A DNA stretch of 64,000 bases, from the NCBI GenBank assembly GCA_963674625.2, contig CAXXXO010000004.1:1116001-1180000 (forward strand), given 5' to 3'. The DNA comes from JALHFZ01 sp963674625 (lineage in GTDB: Bacteria; Synergistota; Synergistia; Synergistales; Aminobacteriaceae). Below are positions 1-8,918 of this stretch, one piece after another (the first letter of the stretch is position 1; every line of letters begins with the position of its first letter). The notes under the pieces were generated by a model. It saw only the letters and a list, made by a program, of their open reading frames with translations, was not told where the DNA came from and ran no database searches. The translations under genes were made by a program, and so were the position numbers.

Positions 1-2
1 CC

Positions 3-1157
3 TATGTGCTCCGGCTCTCGGCGGGAGTGCTCCGGGAGGTCCTCGGGGCGGATTTCGCCCTCTCGGCCTCGACCTTCGGACTCATGTCCTCCATGGCCTT
101 CTATTCCTACACCCTCATGCAGATCCCCGTGGGGGTGCTGGCGGACACGAAGGGAGTCCGGTTCACGGTAGTCGGGGGGATGGTTCTCGCGGGGGCGGGG
201 GCCCTGGTCTTCGCGGCGGCTCCGGCCGTCTGGGGGCTCTATATCGGAAGAATACTCATCGGGGCGGGCGTCGCGGGGGCCTTCGTCTGCGCCATGCGCT
301 TTCTCGCAAATCACTTCAGCGGGGAGGTCTTCGGCACTCTGTCGGGGGTGACCTCCTTCATCGGCAATACGGGGGCGATCCTTGCCCAGGCCCCCCTGGC
401 CCTTCTCGTGGCGCTCCTCACCTGGAGGGTGACCTTTTCCGTCCTCGGAGGAATCTGCCTGCTTCTCGCCCTTCTCGCCTTTCTGATCCTTCCGCCGGAA
501 CCATGCAGCGGCGCGAAAACGCCTTTTTCTCTCCGCTCACTCAGAAAGGGAATCGCCGCCGTCTACTCCCGGCGGGGCATGACCGCCGTCACCATCAGCT
601 ACCTCGCCACGTCGAGCTGCTTTTTCGTCCTCTCGGGAACCTGGGGGGTCTCCTGGGTCTCAGCCGTGGCAGGCCTCGGCAGCGGTCCCTTTCTCGTGGG
701 ACTCAACGCGGCAGGGATCATGGTCGGCGTGGTGGCAGCAGGACGAATCTCCGACCGGCTCAGAAGCCGCAGAAAACCCCTCATCTTTTTCGCGGGCGTC
801 CAGGCCCTGCTCTGGACGGTCTTCGTCTTCTTCGGAGCATCCCTGCCCCAGGGAATTCTCGCACCCTTTTTCTTTTCCCTCGGTTTTTTCGGCGGTGCGC
901 TGGTCATCTCGTGGGCTATCGCCAAGGAGCTGAACACTGCCGGCACCACGGGGCTCTCCATCGCATTGATCAATACGGCGGCCTTTCTGTCCGTGGCGAT
1001 ACTGACCTCTCTCATAGGGTTTGTCCTTGACTGGGGCAGTGCCCTTCCGCCGGCCGAGGTCTACCGGAACGCTTTTGCCCTCCAGTTCGCCGTGGCGGCT
1101 GCGGGGTTTTTCGCCTCCCTCTTTGTCCCCGAATCCTTTGGACAAAGGGCGGAGTGA
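3..1157 (+). CDS. MFS transporter (5' end outside window)
   Basis: A major facilitator superfamily permease of the inner membrane, substrate unknown. The frame is open from the first bases of the window, and about one transmembrane helix is missing at the N terminus compared with a usual 400-residue MFS protein, so the gene starts upstream. The loop PVGVLADTKGVR, near residue 40, matches the conserved MFS loop 2-3 motif (G-x-L-a-D-r-x-G-r-r), and a related RISDRLRSRRKP loop starts the second half. About eleven hydrophobic helices follow. It ends four bases before the stop codon of the convergent permease gene. It resembles the second MFS protein of this window (16034-17308), sharing a GxWGVSW motif at the start of the C-terminal half. 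Confidence 0.85.
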   Translation, partial: YVLRLSAGVLREVLGADFALSASTFGLMSSMAFYSYTLMQIPVGVLADTKGVRFTVVGGMVLAGAGALVFAAAPAVWGLYIGRILIGAGVAGAFVCAMRFLANHFSGEVFGTLSGVTSFIGNTGAILAQAPLALLVALLTWRVTFSVLGGICLLLALLAFLILPPEPCSGAKTPFSLRSLRKGIAAVYSRRGMTAVTISYLATSSCFFVLSGTWGVSWVSAVAGLGSGPFLVGLNAAGIMVGVVAAGRISDRLRSRRKPLIFFAGVQALLWTVFVFFGASLPQGILAPFFFSLGFFGGALVISWAIAKELNTAGTTGLSIALINTAAFLSVAILTSLIGFVLDWGSALPPAEVYRNAFALQFAVAAAGFFASLFVPESFGQRAE

Positions 1158-1161
1158 TCTA

Positions 1162-2382
1162 TTACTCGTACCGCAGCGCCTCGATGGGGTTGAGCAGGGA
1201 AGCTTTCCAGGCGGGGTAGTATCCAAAGAAGATCCCCACGAAGACCGAGAAGCCGAAGGCCAGCACCACCGACCCCGGCGAGACCATGGTGGCCCACCCG
1301 AGAAAGCCGGTGATGATCTTCGATGCCGATATGCCCAGCAGAATTCCGATAACTCCTCCGGCGATGGAGAGCAGAAGAGCCTCGAGAAGAAACTGGATGC
1401 GGATGTCCGAGGCGCGGGCGCCCACGGCCATCCGGATGCCGATCTCCCGGGTCCGTTCACTCACGGAGACGAGCATTATGTTCATGATGCCGATGCCCCC
1501 TACCAGCAGCGACACGGAGGCCACCGCCCCGAGGAGGAGGGACATCACCTTGGTTGACTGGGCTGCCGCGTCGAGCATCTCAGCCATGTTGCGGACGTCG
1601 AAATCGTCTTCCCGCCCGTTGCCCGTCTTGTGCCGTTGCTGCAGAATGGCCCTGATCTCCCTCTCCGCTTCGGAGACGGAATCACCGTCCACTGCCGAGA
1701 CGGTGATTCGCTGTACCGAATTGGCGGCGGCCCGGCGGAAGAGCCTGCGCTGGGCCGTGAGAAGAGGGACGAAGGCCGTATCGTCCTGGTCCTGTCCCCA
1801 GGGGGTTTGTCCCTTGGGGGCCAGAACGCCGATCACCTCCATGGGAACGTTCCTGATACGGAGGCTTTTTCCGATGGGGTCTTCCTCGCCGAAGAGTTTT
1901 TTCGCCGCGGTGGTTCCCAGGACGACGACCTTCGCGCCCCCCTTGGCCTCCCCTTCGAGGAAAAACCGTCCGCTCGAGATTTTCCATTCCCGGATATCGA
2001 AGATGGAGGGGGTGCTTCCCGTGACCATTGTAGACCAGTTCAGATTGCCGTAGACGAGCTGGGAGCGGCTGAAAATTTCGGGGGCCACGCCCCTGAGGGC
2101 GAAGGACTCTCTGGAGAGGGCCTCGGCATCCGCCAGGGTGAGAGTAGAGCCCGACCCCGCCTGCTGCCGTACTCCCTCGGAAGAGGGTGCCCCGGGCCCG
2201 ATAATGAGAATGTTGCTCCCCACGCCGGAGATGAACTGCTGTATGTTCACGCTCGCCCCGGCACCGATGGCGACCATGGTGATCACCGCGGCCACGCCGA
2301 TGATGACCCCGAGCATGGTCAGGGCCGAGCGGATCTTGTTCGAGAGGAGAGAACGTAAGGCTGTGCGGAGGGTCTCAAGCAT
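1162..2382 (-). CDS. MacB-type ABC transporter permease (FtsX family)
   Basis: Inner-membrane permease of a tripartite macrolide/lipoprotein-type exporter, 406 aa. An N-terminal helix follows the SNKIRSALTMLGVIIGVAAV-type start, then a periplasmic MacB core domain (roughly residues 45-265), then three C-terminal FtsX-domain helices with the conserved loop SERTREIGIRMAVGA. It is the last gene of a minus-strand operon and its start overlaps the end of the ATPase gene by 8 bases. In MacB of E. coli the ATPase and permease are one polypeptide; here they are separate genes. Confidence 0.9.
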   Translation of the reverse strand: MLETLRTALRSLLSNKIRSALTMLGVIIGVAAVITMVAIGAGASVNIQQFISGVGSNILIIGPGAPSSEGVRQQAGSGSTLTLADAEALSRESFALRGVAPEIFSRSQLVYGNLNWSTMVTGSTPSIFDIREWKISSGRFFLEGEAKGGAKVVVLGTTAAKKLFGEEDPIGKSLRIRNVPMEVIGVLAPKGQTPWGQDQDDTAFVPLLTAQRRLFRRAAANSVQRITVSAVDGDSVSEAEREIRAILQQRHKTGNGREDDFDVRNMAEMLDAAAQSTKVMSLLLGAVASVSLLVGGIGIMNIMLVSVSERTREIGIRMAVGARASDIRIQFLLEALLLSIAGGVIGILLGISASKIITGFLGWATMVSPGSVVLAFGFSVFVGIFFGYYPAWKASLLNPIEALRYE

Positions 2383-3067
2383 GGGGGGATCTCCTTTCGT
2401 CCTTCAGAAGCCTGCCGTCCTTGAAGAGCAGGGTACGGGCACTGTACTCGGCGATGTCCGGCTCGTGTGTAACCAGAAGGATGGTGTGCCCCTCCCGGTT
2501 CAGATCCACGAAGAGCTCCATGATCTCCTCGCTGGTCTTCGTGTCGAGATTTCCCGTGGGTTCGTCGGCGAGGATGAGAGGGGCATTGCCCACAAGAGCC
2601 CGGGCAACGGCCACCCGCTGCTGCTGTCCGCCGGACATTTGGCTGGGGCGATGCTTTATCCTGTCCCCCAGCCCTACTCGTTCTAGGGCCGCCTGTGCCC
2701 GTTCTCTTCTCGTTTTTGAGGGAACCCCGGCGTAGATGAGGGGAAGCTCCACGTTCTCCAGCGCCGTGGAGCGGGCGAGGAGATTGAACCCCTGAAAAAC
2801 GAAGCCGATCTTTTTGTTCCGAATTCGTGCCAGTTCATCCTTCGGGAGGGAGCTTACCTCTTTTCCGTCGAGGAAATAGGAGCCGGTACTGGGCACGTCG
2901 AGACAGCCGAGGATGTTCATCATGGTCGACTTTCCCGAACCGGAGTGTCCCATGATGGAGACGAATTCTCCCCCTTCCACCGAGAAGGAGACTCCGTTGA
3001 GGGCCCGAAGCTCCACATCCCCCGTGGCATAAATTTTTACGATGTCCCGGACGTCGATGAGGCTCAT
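2375..3067 (-). CDS. ABC transporter ATP-binding protein, LolD/MacB type
   Basis: Cytoplasmic ATPase subunit (230 aa) powering the neighbouring FtsX-family permease. It carries Walker A GHSGSGKST, the signature MSGGQQQR and Walker B LILADEPTGNLD, the last typical of the LolD/MacB/FtsE group. The ATG at 3067 was chosen because the frame extends upstream only as unrelated sequence over the end of the adaptor gene, and because this ATG forms an ATGA overlap with the adaptor stop codon, indicating translational coupling. Confidence 0.92.
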   Translation of the reverse strand: MSLIDVRDIVKIYATGDVELRALNGVSFSVEGGEFVSIMGHSGSGKSTMMNILGCLDVPSTGSYFLDGKEVSSLPKDELARIRNKKIGFVFQGFNLLARSTALENVELPLIYAGVPSKTRRERAQAALERVGLGDRIKHRPSQMSGGQQQRVAVARALVGNAPLILADEPTGNLDTKTSEEIMELFVDLNREGHTILLVTHEPDIAEYSARTLLFKDGRLLKDERRSPHA

Positions 3068-4320
3068 GGAATTATCTTTTTCCACAGAGATTCCTTCGGC
3101 TTTTCCGAGTAGGAGACGGCGAGAAGATCCCCTGCCTTCAGCTCGGGAGAGGACAGCACTTCCACGAAGGTGCCGTCGCTGATGCCGGACCGGAATTGTA
3201 TTTTTTCTCCAAGTCCCCCGTCCTTCACAGTCCATACGGTGGAGACCGGGCCGGTTTTTACGGCGTTTCCGTTATTTCCTTCTCCCGAGTTCCCTCCTCT
3301 CGGGCGGCGGGGCATTGACGGAGTGAAGGGGGAGGATGATGCCCCCGCAGTCGGGCTTTTCACCTCATCCGTCGAAGGAGGCGAGAATCTGAGGGCAGCC
3401 AGAGGAATCCTCAGCACGTCCATCTTTCTGTTCGTGATGATGGACACGTTGGCTGTCATGCCTGGCTTGAGCTTCAGGTCGATGTTTGCAACCGAGATAA
3501 TCACTGGATAGGTCACCACATTGTCCGCAGTGGAGGGAGAAATGCGCACCTGCTTCACCCTGCCTTCGAAGGTCGTTCCGCTGTAGGCGTCCACGGTGAA
3601 CTCCACGGTCTGCCCCTCCTTCACTTTGGAAATGTCTGCCTCGTCCACGGAGGTTTCTATCTGCATATCCGACAGATTTTTCGCGATGGAAAAGAGGGTC
3701 GGGGTTGAGAGGCTTGCCGCGACGGTTTGCCCGACGTTCACCTCCCGGGAGATGATGACGCCATCATCGGGGGAGATGATCTTCGTATAGCCGAGGTTCG
3801 TCTCCGACTGCCGGAGGGCCGCCTGGACCTGCTGCACCCTGGCCTGGGCCTCCTGAAGTCCCGCCCGGTTCGTCAGATGGGCCGTCTCCGCTGCGTCCAG
3901 TTCGCTTTTCGCGATGAGCTTCCGCTTCCAGAGCTCCTGGTTGCGCTTCAGATTCCGGTCGCTGTCGGCCAGGTTTGCCCGCGCCCGCGCCACCGAGGCA
4001 TTTGCCACCGCCAGGTTGGCCTTTGCCTCATCAAGCTTCGCCTTCAGTACGGCAGGGTCGATGAGGGCGATGAGCTGCCCCTTTTTCACCTGATCGTTGA
4101 AGTCGGCGTAGATTTCCTTTACAGTTCCCGAGACTTGGGTGCCAACCTCCACAACAGTCTCTGCCTCCAGTTTCCCAGTGGCGGTCACAGCAGAGGTGAT
4201 GTCTCCCGATTCCACCGGCACCGACCGGTAGACATACTCTTTTCCTCCAGATCCGGAGAGGGAAAACCAGGCGAATGCTCCTGCCGAAAGAAGAAGCACA
4301 AGGACGATGAATTTTTTCAT
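3064..4320 (-). CDS. Periplasmic adaptor (MacA / HlyD membrane-fusion family)
   Basis: Adaptor subunit of a tripartite efflux pump, 418 aa. An N-terminal signal anchor (residues 1-20) is followed by a lipoyl half-motif (VGTQVSGTVKEIY), a long alpha-helical hairpin rich in Ala, Leu and Arg (about residues 95-180), the second lipoyl half with IISPDDGVI, and a beta-barrel domain. A Pro/Ser/Gly-rich stretch (about residues 318-355) interrupts the C-terminal part, which is unusual for MacA. It overlaps both the upstream TolC gene and the downstream ATPase gene by four bases. Confidence 0.9.
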   Translation of the reverse strand: MKKFIVLVLLLSAGAFAWFSLSGSGGKEYVYRSVPVESGDITSAVTATGKLEAETVVEVGTQVSGTVKEIYADFNDQVKKGQLIALIDPAVLKAKLDEAKANLAVANASVARARANLADSDRNLKRNQELWKRKLIAKSELDAAETAHLTNRAGLQEAQARVQQVQAALRQSETNLGYTKIISPDDGVIISREVNVGQTVAASLSTPTLFSIAKNLSDMQIETSVDEADISKVKEGQTVEFTVDAYSGTTFEGRVKQVRISPSTADNVVTYPVIISVANIDLKLKPGMTANVSIITNRKMDVLRIPLAALRFSPPSTDEVKSPTAGASSSPFTPSMPRRPRGGNSGEGNNGNAVKTGPVSTVWTVKDGGLGEKIQFRSGISDGTFVEVLSSPELKAGDLLAVSYSEKPKESLWKKIIP

Positions 4321-5582
4321 TGGAATTCTCCTCCAAGAGTTTTTTCGAGGGCGGCCAGGGACGTGCTGTAGTCAGCCCGGGCCTGGTAAAGGCTCACCTT
4401 CGACGAGTTGGCGGCCAGGGTGGCATCAGCTACTTCGAGGACGCTCCCCACCCCTGTCTCGTACCGGCCTTCAGCAAGGGTCAGATTTTCCTCCGCCTGG
4501 CGCACGAGCAGCTCCGCCGCGGATATCCTGGCCTCGGCCTCCCGCACGGCGAGGAGAGATGCCCGCACTTCAAAGCGGATGGTCTGCCCGGTCTGTTTCC
4601 CTGCCGCTTCCGTGGCGGAGAGGGCTGCCCGGGCCTCGGAGACCCTCGACTCTGTCAGCCCGCCGTCGAAGACGGGAACGGAAAGGTTCAGCGAGAGGGC
4701 AAAACTGTCGTCGGGGGAAAGGTCCGTGCCCGCAAGGCTCGAAGAGCCGGAAAGAGAGACCGTGGCGGCGTTCCCCTTGGCCGCAAGGGAAACGGAGAGT
4801 TTCCCTGCTTCGCTCCTCAGCCGGGCCGTTCGGATGTCGGGGCGATTTTGAAAGGCCTGATTCAGGGCGAAATCCTCCTCCGGGAGAGGCTGAACCGGCC
4901 GGAAGTCCGTCGCCGGGCGGACCTCCTCCAGGTCCACTCCCACAGCCAGTGAAATGCCTGCCCGGGCTGTCCCGAGAACTTTTTCTGCCGTCACGAGGTC
5001 AATTTTTGCACTGCTCAGGTCCACCTCAGCCTTCGTAACGTCAAAGAGCGCCCGGGCTCCCGCTTCGTAGAATCCCCGGGCCTGTTCGAGGTGCTTTTGG
5101 TAGGTCTGCACCGCCGATAACGCCTGATCCCGTTTCAGTATGGCAAGAAGGAGGCCGTAGTAGGCGTCCTTGACGTTTTTATGAAGGGCGAGGAGGGCTT
5201 CCCTGCTTGATTCGGTGGCTGAATCTATGGAGAGAGCCTGGCTTTTTCGCTCCAGGGCGTTTTTCCCGGAATCCGTCAGCAGTTTGCTTACAGAAAAGGT
5301 GGCCGAGTAGCTTTCATCGCTCCCGGTGCGTCTCGCACCCCCGGCGGAGAGGGTGCCTTTGAGAGCGTTGTCCGACTTTACCTGTCCCATTTTCGCCTGC
5401 TGCACGGCCAGGTTTGCCCGGGCCTCCTCGAGAGAAGGATGGTTTGCCTCAGCAAGAGTGATGCATTCTTCGAGGGTGAGGGTTCTTTCAGCCGTCGCGG
5501 CGGCTGAAAGAATCGGCGTACAGAGAACCGCCATCAGGGCAAATGCGCCCATAATCTTCAGAATTGATGTGCTGCATTTCAT
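4317..5582 (-). CDS. TolC family outer membrane efflux protein
   Basis: Outer-membrane channel of the tripartite efflux system, 421 aa. A signal peptide (about residues 1-30, ending near ILSAAATA) precedes two repeats of long amphipathic helices; the LTLEECITLAEANHPSLEEA start is the typical OEP-family opening. It is the first gene of the minus-strand operon TolC, MacA-like adaptor, ATPase, permease, all linked by short overlaps, so the four products probably assemble as one pump. The substrate cannot be read from sequence. Confidence 0.9.
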   Translation of the reverse strand: MKCSTSILKIMGAFALMAVLCTPILSAAATAERTLTLEECITLAEANHPSLEEARANLAVQQAKMGQVKSDNALKGTLSAGGARRTGSDESYSATFSVSKLLTDSGKNALERKSQALSIDSATESSREALLALHKNVKDAYYGLLLAILKRDQALSAVQTYQKHLEQARGFYEAGARALFDVTKAEVDLSSAKIDLVTAEKVLGTARAGISLAVGVDLEEVRPATDFRPVQPLPEEDFALNQAFQNRPDIRTARLRSEAGKLSVSLAAKGNAATVSLSGSSSLAGTDLSPDDSFALSLNLSVPVFDGGLTESRVSEARAALSATEAAGKQTGQTIRFEVRASLLAVREAEARISAAELLVRQAEENLTLAEGRYETGVGSVLEVADATLAANSSKVSLYQARADYSTSLAALEKTLGGEFQ

Positions 5583-5691
5583 GGAAGCCGTCCCTTCCTT
5601 CTGTCATTTGTTGCCTATTGTATGCCTTTTTTCCGGCTTCCCCTTCAGTAGTTGACGCAGATTTTTTTGAAAAACTGCGGAGCTGAAATAA

Positions 5692-5718
5692 CAAAAAAAG
5701 GAGCCCCGAAGGGCTCCT
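5692..5718 (-). terminator. Rho-independent terminator of the membrane-protein operon
   Basis: Perfect 8-bp stem AGGAGCCC / GGGCTCCT with a CGAA loop. Read on the minus strand it is followed by a run of seven T. It lies 22 bases past the stop codon of the 5740-6426 gene and closes that operon. Confidence 0.9.
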
Positions 5719-5739
5719 GATAAACGGGATTGAAAAATA

Positions 5740-6426
5740 TCAGTGAATGATCTTCGCCTTGTAGAATACCCTGGAGATGATGATGGTGCCGAACACCGAC
5801 GCCAGGATGACGGACCATACAGGAAGCTTGAAATAGAGCATGGTCAGCGGAATGGCGAGGGCGAAGGGAGCCAGCTTGGGCTGCCGCATGGCGAACTGTC
5901 CGAATACGGCGCCGAAGATGGCCGGGGCGGTGTACTTCCGGAAGGCGTCCGCAACAAAGGCGGGGAAGAGCCCGATGAGCCACGTTCCGATCAAAGCGGC
6001 CAGAGTCACTCCCAGAAGATTGATGACCACGGAGCCGATAATCCCCATGGTTCCGATGATCTCCGCCTGCTTCGTTCCCTCCTGGACGCCAACCACTTCC
6101 TGGGCCATGGCGGAGCAGGGAAGTCGGAGGTTGGCGATGTTGCCGCTGAGGAAGGAGATGTAGGTTCCCGCCAGCCCGAGGATGGGGTAGTAGGAGATGG
6201 GCTCCACCACGTAGAAGGCGCCGAACACGGAGGCCACGAGCGCCCACGCCGTCATGGCGGAGGCGAAGGGGGGAAGAATTCCGTGGACCATGTAGAGGTA
6301 GACCAGGGGAAGGAAGCTGAGCACGCAGGCGATGAGCATGGTGCTCATGCCCATCCGGATGACAGGTTTCGTCCATACCTCGTGGTATTTCTGTTCGTTG
6401 ATTCTTTCTTCGGCCATTTCATTCAC
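5740..6426 (-). CDS. Small polytopic membrane protein, partner of the DUF5058-like protein
   Basis: A 228-residue integral membrane protein with about six hydrophobic segments and a short cytoplasmic N terminus (MNEMAEERINEQKYHEVWTK). No catalytic motif is recognised. It starts 6 bases after the stop of an equally small membrane protein (6433-7134), with an amidohydrolase gene upstream, and a terminator follows. The arrangement suggests a two-subunit permease for the substrate or product of the amidohydrolase. This is inferred from gene order only; I recognise no characterised family. Confidence 0.6.
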   Translation of the reverse strand: MNEMAEERINEQKYHEVWTKPVIRMGMSTMLIACVLSFLPLVYLYMVHGILPPFASAMTAWALVASVFGAFYVVEPISYYPILGLAGTYISFLSGNIANLRLPCSAMAQEVVGVQEGTKQAEIIGTMGIIGSVVINLLGVTLAALIGTWLIGLFPAFVADAFRKYTAPAIFGAVFGQFAMRQPKLAPFALAIPLTMLYFKLPVWSVILASVFGTIIISRVFYKAKIIH

Positions 6427-6432
6427 CTCTCT

Positions 6433-7134
6433 CTAGAAAAACATGGCGGAGAACATGCCGATGAGCATGGCGATGCCGAGAGTATATTCCTTGATCTGGG
6501 GCATCTTCTTCGCGAGCTGGAGCAGCGCCATCATGGCGACGGCTCCGACCACGGCTGCAACGAAGGGACCGCTCACGGCGTTGAGGTTGCGGCTGTTGAG
6601 ATAGCCGAAGACCCCGATCATGGCAGCAGAGGAGAGGATGCCGAGCCACTTCGTGTCTCCTCCTCCGACCTTTTCCCGCACGTCCTCGAGCTTGTGGGCG
6701 AAGAGTCCGACGAGGAGAAGCCATCCCACGCCATTAATGGCCATGGTCCACCAGGAGACTGCCATGACCTGAAGATTGTACCCTTCGCCGCCGAATTTCA
6801 CGCCCATGGCGTCGGCGCCGAGGGTTGCCGCAGTAAGCTCTGTTGGGGCGGCGCCGATGACCGCAAGGCGCATCCACGCCATGGGGGCGCCTATGACGGA
6901 CATGAGGCCGACCATGATGATGAATATGGCCACCACGGGACCGATGGAGGTGACCATTCCGGTTCGGAAGGCGAGCTGCAGCTGGTGTTTCGAGAGATTC
7001 ACCGCATCCGCCGCGTGATAGATCTGCCGGTAGTACAGCAGCACCTGCACAAGAGCGATGATAACGATCGGAGCCGCTGTAAGCCATGCTCCCATTGAAT
7101 TTGCGACCTTCAGCACTTCATCCAAGACAGACAC
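6433..7134 (-). CDS. DUF5058-like polytopic membrane protein
   Basis: A 233-residue membrane protein with about six hydrophobic segments. The N-terminal region with YYRQIYHAADAVNLSKHQL, followed by GMVTSIGPVVAIFIIMVGL, resembles the DUF5058 family as I remember it; a Pfam search would settle this. It is cotranscribed with the second small membrane protein (6-base gap) and lies 86 bases downstream of an M20 amidohydrolase. A transport role is inferred, not shown. Confidence 0.6.
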   Translation of the reverse strand: MSVLDEVLKVANSMGAWLTAAPIVIIALVQVLLYYRQIYHAADAVNLSKHQLQLAFRTGMVTSIGPVVAIFIIMVGLMSVIGAPMAWMRLAVIGAAPTELTAATLGADAMGVKFGGEGYNLQVMAVSWWTMAINGVGWLLLVGLFAHKLEDVREKVGGGDTKWLGILSSAAMIGVFGYLNSRNLNAVSGPFVAAVVGAVAMMALLQLAKKMPQIKEYTLGIAMLIGMFSAMFF

Positions 7135-7220
7135 CTCTCTTTCTGCATATACGATCCATCAGTGTTTCTTCTCTCAACAGACTCATGGTGCCGCATTCGC
7201 GCTTCTCTCCGTCCCTCCCT

Positions 7221-8462
7221 TCATTTCGCGAGCTCGTAGAGAACGTCCGCCAGCAGGGTCACTCCCTTGACCAGGTCGGCGGGGTCCGTGTGCTCTTCGG
7301 GTACGTGGCTTCTTCCCCCCCGGCTGGGGACGAAGATCATCCCGGTGGGAAGGAGAGGGGCGAACATGCAGGCGTCATGAACTGCGCCGCTGTTCATGCG
7401 GTGCCGGGAAAAGGCCCGTTTCTCCGCGCACCGGTCGATCAGGCCGACAATCTTTTCGTCGAGAACCACAGGGTCGGACTCCGATACCGGAAGTATTTCG
7501 ATCTCCACTCCCCGGGCCGCGGCCACGGCCGGGGCAAAGGAGGCAAGGCGCTGTATCACCGATTCCATTCCGGCGGCCAGCACGTCCCGGGTCTCCAGGG
7601 TGAAGCGCACCTCGGCGGGGATGATATTGGAGACGTTGGGAGAACAGGAGATCCTCCCCACCGTGGCCACGGTTGTTCCGGTGCCGCTGCCCCTGGCGAA
7701 AACCTCCGCCTGTCCTATGATCTGTGCGGCAGCGGCGAGGGGATCCTGCCGCAGGGACATGGGGGTTGCCCCCGCATGATTGGACGTCCCCTTCAGCCGG
7801 ACTTCCACGACCCGTATGCCCGAGACTGCCTCCACGATGCCGAGGGGGATGGAAAGGGATTCGAGCACAACGCTCTGTTCGATATGGAGCTCCACCAGGG
7901 CCTTGATCTTTTCGGGGAGGAAGGGACAGTCGCCGATGGAATCGGGAGTGTAGCCGGCTTCCCGGACGAGGGTCTCCATGGACTTCCCCTCCGCAGTGGA
8001 GAGATGCTTCATGTCGGCGAGGGTGTATTTTCCCACCATGGCCTTGCTGCCCGCGAGGGTGGAGCCGAAGTTCGATCCCTCCTCCTCGGCGAAGGCCACA
8101 ACCTCGAGGGGAGATTCATGGGGAAGACCGCTCTCGGCGATGGCTGTCACTGCCTCCAGGGCACCCAGAGTTCCCACGGTACCGTCGTACCGGCCGCCGT
8201 GAAGGACCGTGTCGATATGGGATCCCGAGAGGACGGAAGGAGCGGAAGGGTTCGACCCCTCGAGACGGGCGCGGATGTTCCCCACGCCGTCCACTGTTGC
8301 GGTCATGCCTGCTTTTTCGAAAAGGGAGAAAAGGTATTCCCGGGCCTGGCGGTCCTCCGCGGAATAGGAAAAGCGGGTGACCCCTTCGCCGGGGGTGCGG
8401 TTGAAGCGGCTCATTTCCTCGAGCCTGGAGAGAAAGCGCTTTTCATCGATCGAAAGCTTCAC
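7221..8462 (-). CDS. M20 family amidohydrolase, hydantoinase/carbamoylase type
   Basis: Cytoplasmic zinc-dependent amidohydrolase (413 aa) of the N-carbamoyl-L-amino-acid hydrolase / allantoate amidohydrolase group. Metal-ligand motifs are visible in order: SGSHIDTVLHGGRYDG (His and Asp), FAEEEGSNFG (Glu-Glu) and the HIEQS segment that marks this subgroup. The GTG start at 8462 is preferred over a GTG 39 bases upstream because an AGGAGGTG ribosome-binding site sits just before it. The substrate (carbamoyl amino acid, ureidoglycolate or another amide) cannot be told from sequence. It heads a likely operon with the two small membrane proteins downstream. Confidence 0.88.
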   Translation of the reverse strand: MKLSIDEKRFLSRLEEMSRFNRTPGEGVTRFSYSAEDRQAREYLFSLFEKAGMTATVDGVGNIRARLEGSNPSAPSVLSGSHIDTVLHGGRYDGTVGTLGALEAVTAIAESGLPHESPLEVVAFAEEEGSNFGSTLAGSKAMVGKYTLADMKHLSTAEGKSMETLVREAGYTPDSIGDCPFLPEKIKALVELHIEQSVVLESLSIPLGIVEAVSGIRVVEVRLKGTSNHAGATPMSLRQDPLAAAAQIIGQAEVFARGSGTGTTVATVGRISCSPNVSNIIPAEVRFTLETRDVLAAGMESVIQRLASFAPAVAAARGVEIEILPVSESDPVVLDEKIVGLIDRCAEKRAFSRHRMNSGAVHDACMFAPLLPTGMIFVPSRGGRSHVPEEHTDPADLVKGVTLLADVLYELAK

Positions 8463-8660
8463 GGGTGGCACCTCCTGAACGCAATCGTCTTTGTCAAACA
8501 CAGACTGTATTATACAGGGTTGTCAATAAAAAATATAGAGTAGGATAACTCCCTTTTCGCCGAGGGAGGCAGTCTGTTTCTTTGAGAGGGAGGGACTTGG
8601 GCGGCCTGCCGGCATGGGCTGAAATCGCTTAAGAAGGAGCTTTTCTCAGATGCCTCCGAT

Positions 8661-8689
8661 TTCAGAAAGTGCATTACAGCAGGTATAAT
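8661..8689 (+). promoter_or_regulatory. Candidate sigma70-type promoter
   Basis: A perfect TATAAT -10 box (8684-8689) lies 17 bases from a weak -35 TTCAGA (8661-8666). It would produce a transcript through the tRNA-like fragment into the amidase gene. The weak -35 keeps confidence low. Confidence 0.4.
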
Positions 8690-8778
8690 GATACAAAATT
8701 TCCGTCTCTGCGCCCTCGATGGAAGATGACGCAGCGGATTAAGTTTATGGTCTTCCTGAACAAAGTCCGCAAAGGTTT

Positions 8779-8806
8779 GCGGGTTCAAATCCTGTACCGT
8801 GTTCCA
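8779..8806 (+). other. tRNA 3'-end-like fragment (T arm, acceptor half and CCA)
   Basis: GCGGG-TTCAAAT-CCTGT forms a T arm with the invariant loop pattern TTCRANT and the G53-C61 pair. It is followed by exactly seven acceptor bases, one discriminator base and CCA. No matching 5' acceptor half, D arm or anticodon arm can be folded upstream, so this is not a complete tRNA. Such isolated tRNA 3' ends are typical of attachment sites left by elements that integrate into tRNA genes. Chance resemblance is possible. Confidence 0.35.
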
Positions 8807-8918
8807 TTGCCCTGAAGGGCAGCTGATCTTCTTCACGAAGCCTTGCGGAAAGGGGGGATGAAATAGTACGGTCGGCTCTCTGCAGATTGGGGTTCAAAAT
8901 TCTTTGGAGGTGAGTTAT

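Larger units (their letters stand above)
8463..8918. other. Intergenic region, 456 bases, no supported gene
   Basis: This gap separates the divergent amidohydrolase and amidase genes. No open frame in it looks like a gene. It holds a candidate plus-strand promoter (8661-8689), a small perfect hairpin CGCAAA / TTTGCG (8769-8782) and a sequence with the exact geometry of a tRNA 3' end (8779-8806). If the promoter is real, the amidase mRNA has a leader of roughly 220 bases containing these elements. Confidence 0.6.

Noticed and set aside
5743..7098. Plus-strand frame opposite the two small membrane proteins
   Set aside because: The product is a low-complexity Asp/His/Gly/Glu-rich string, the expected antisense image of hydrophobic helices; the minus strand carries the ribosome-binding sites and the terminator.
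7086..8543. Plus-strand frame opposite the M20 amidohydrolase
   Set aside because: Antisense image of a gene with all metal-ligand motifs; no motif of its own.
8731..8806. A complete tRNA gene
   Set aside because: No complementary 5' acceptor strand, D arm or anticodon stem could be placed upstream of the T arm.
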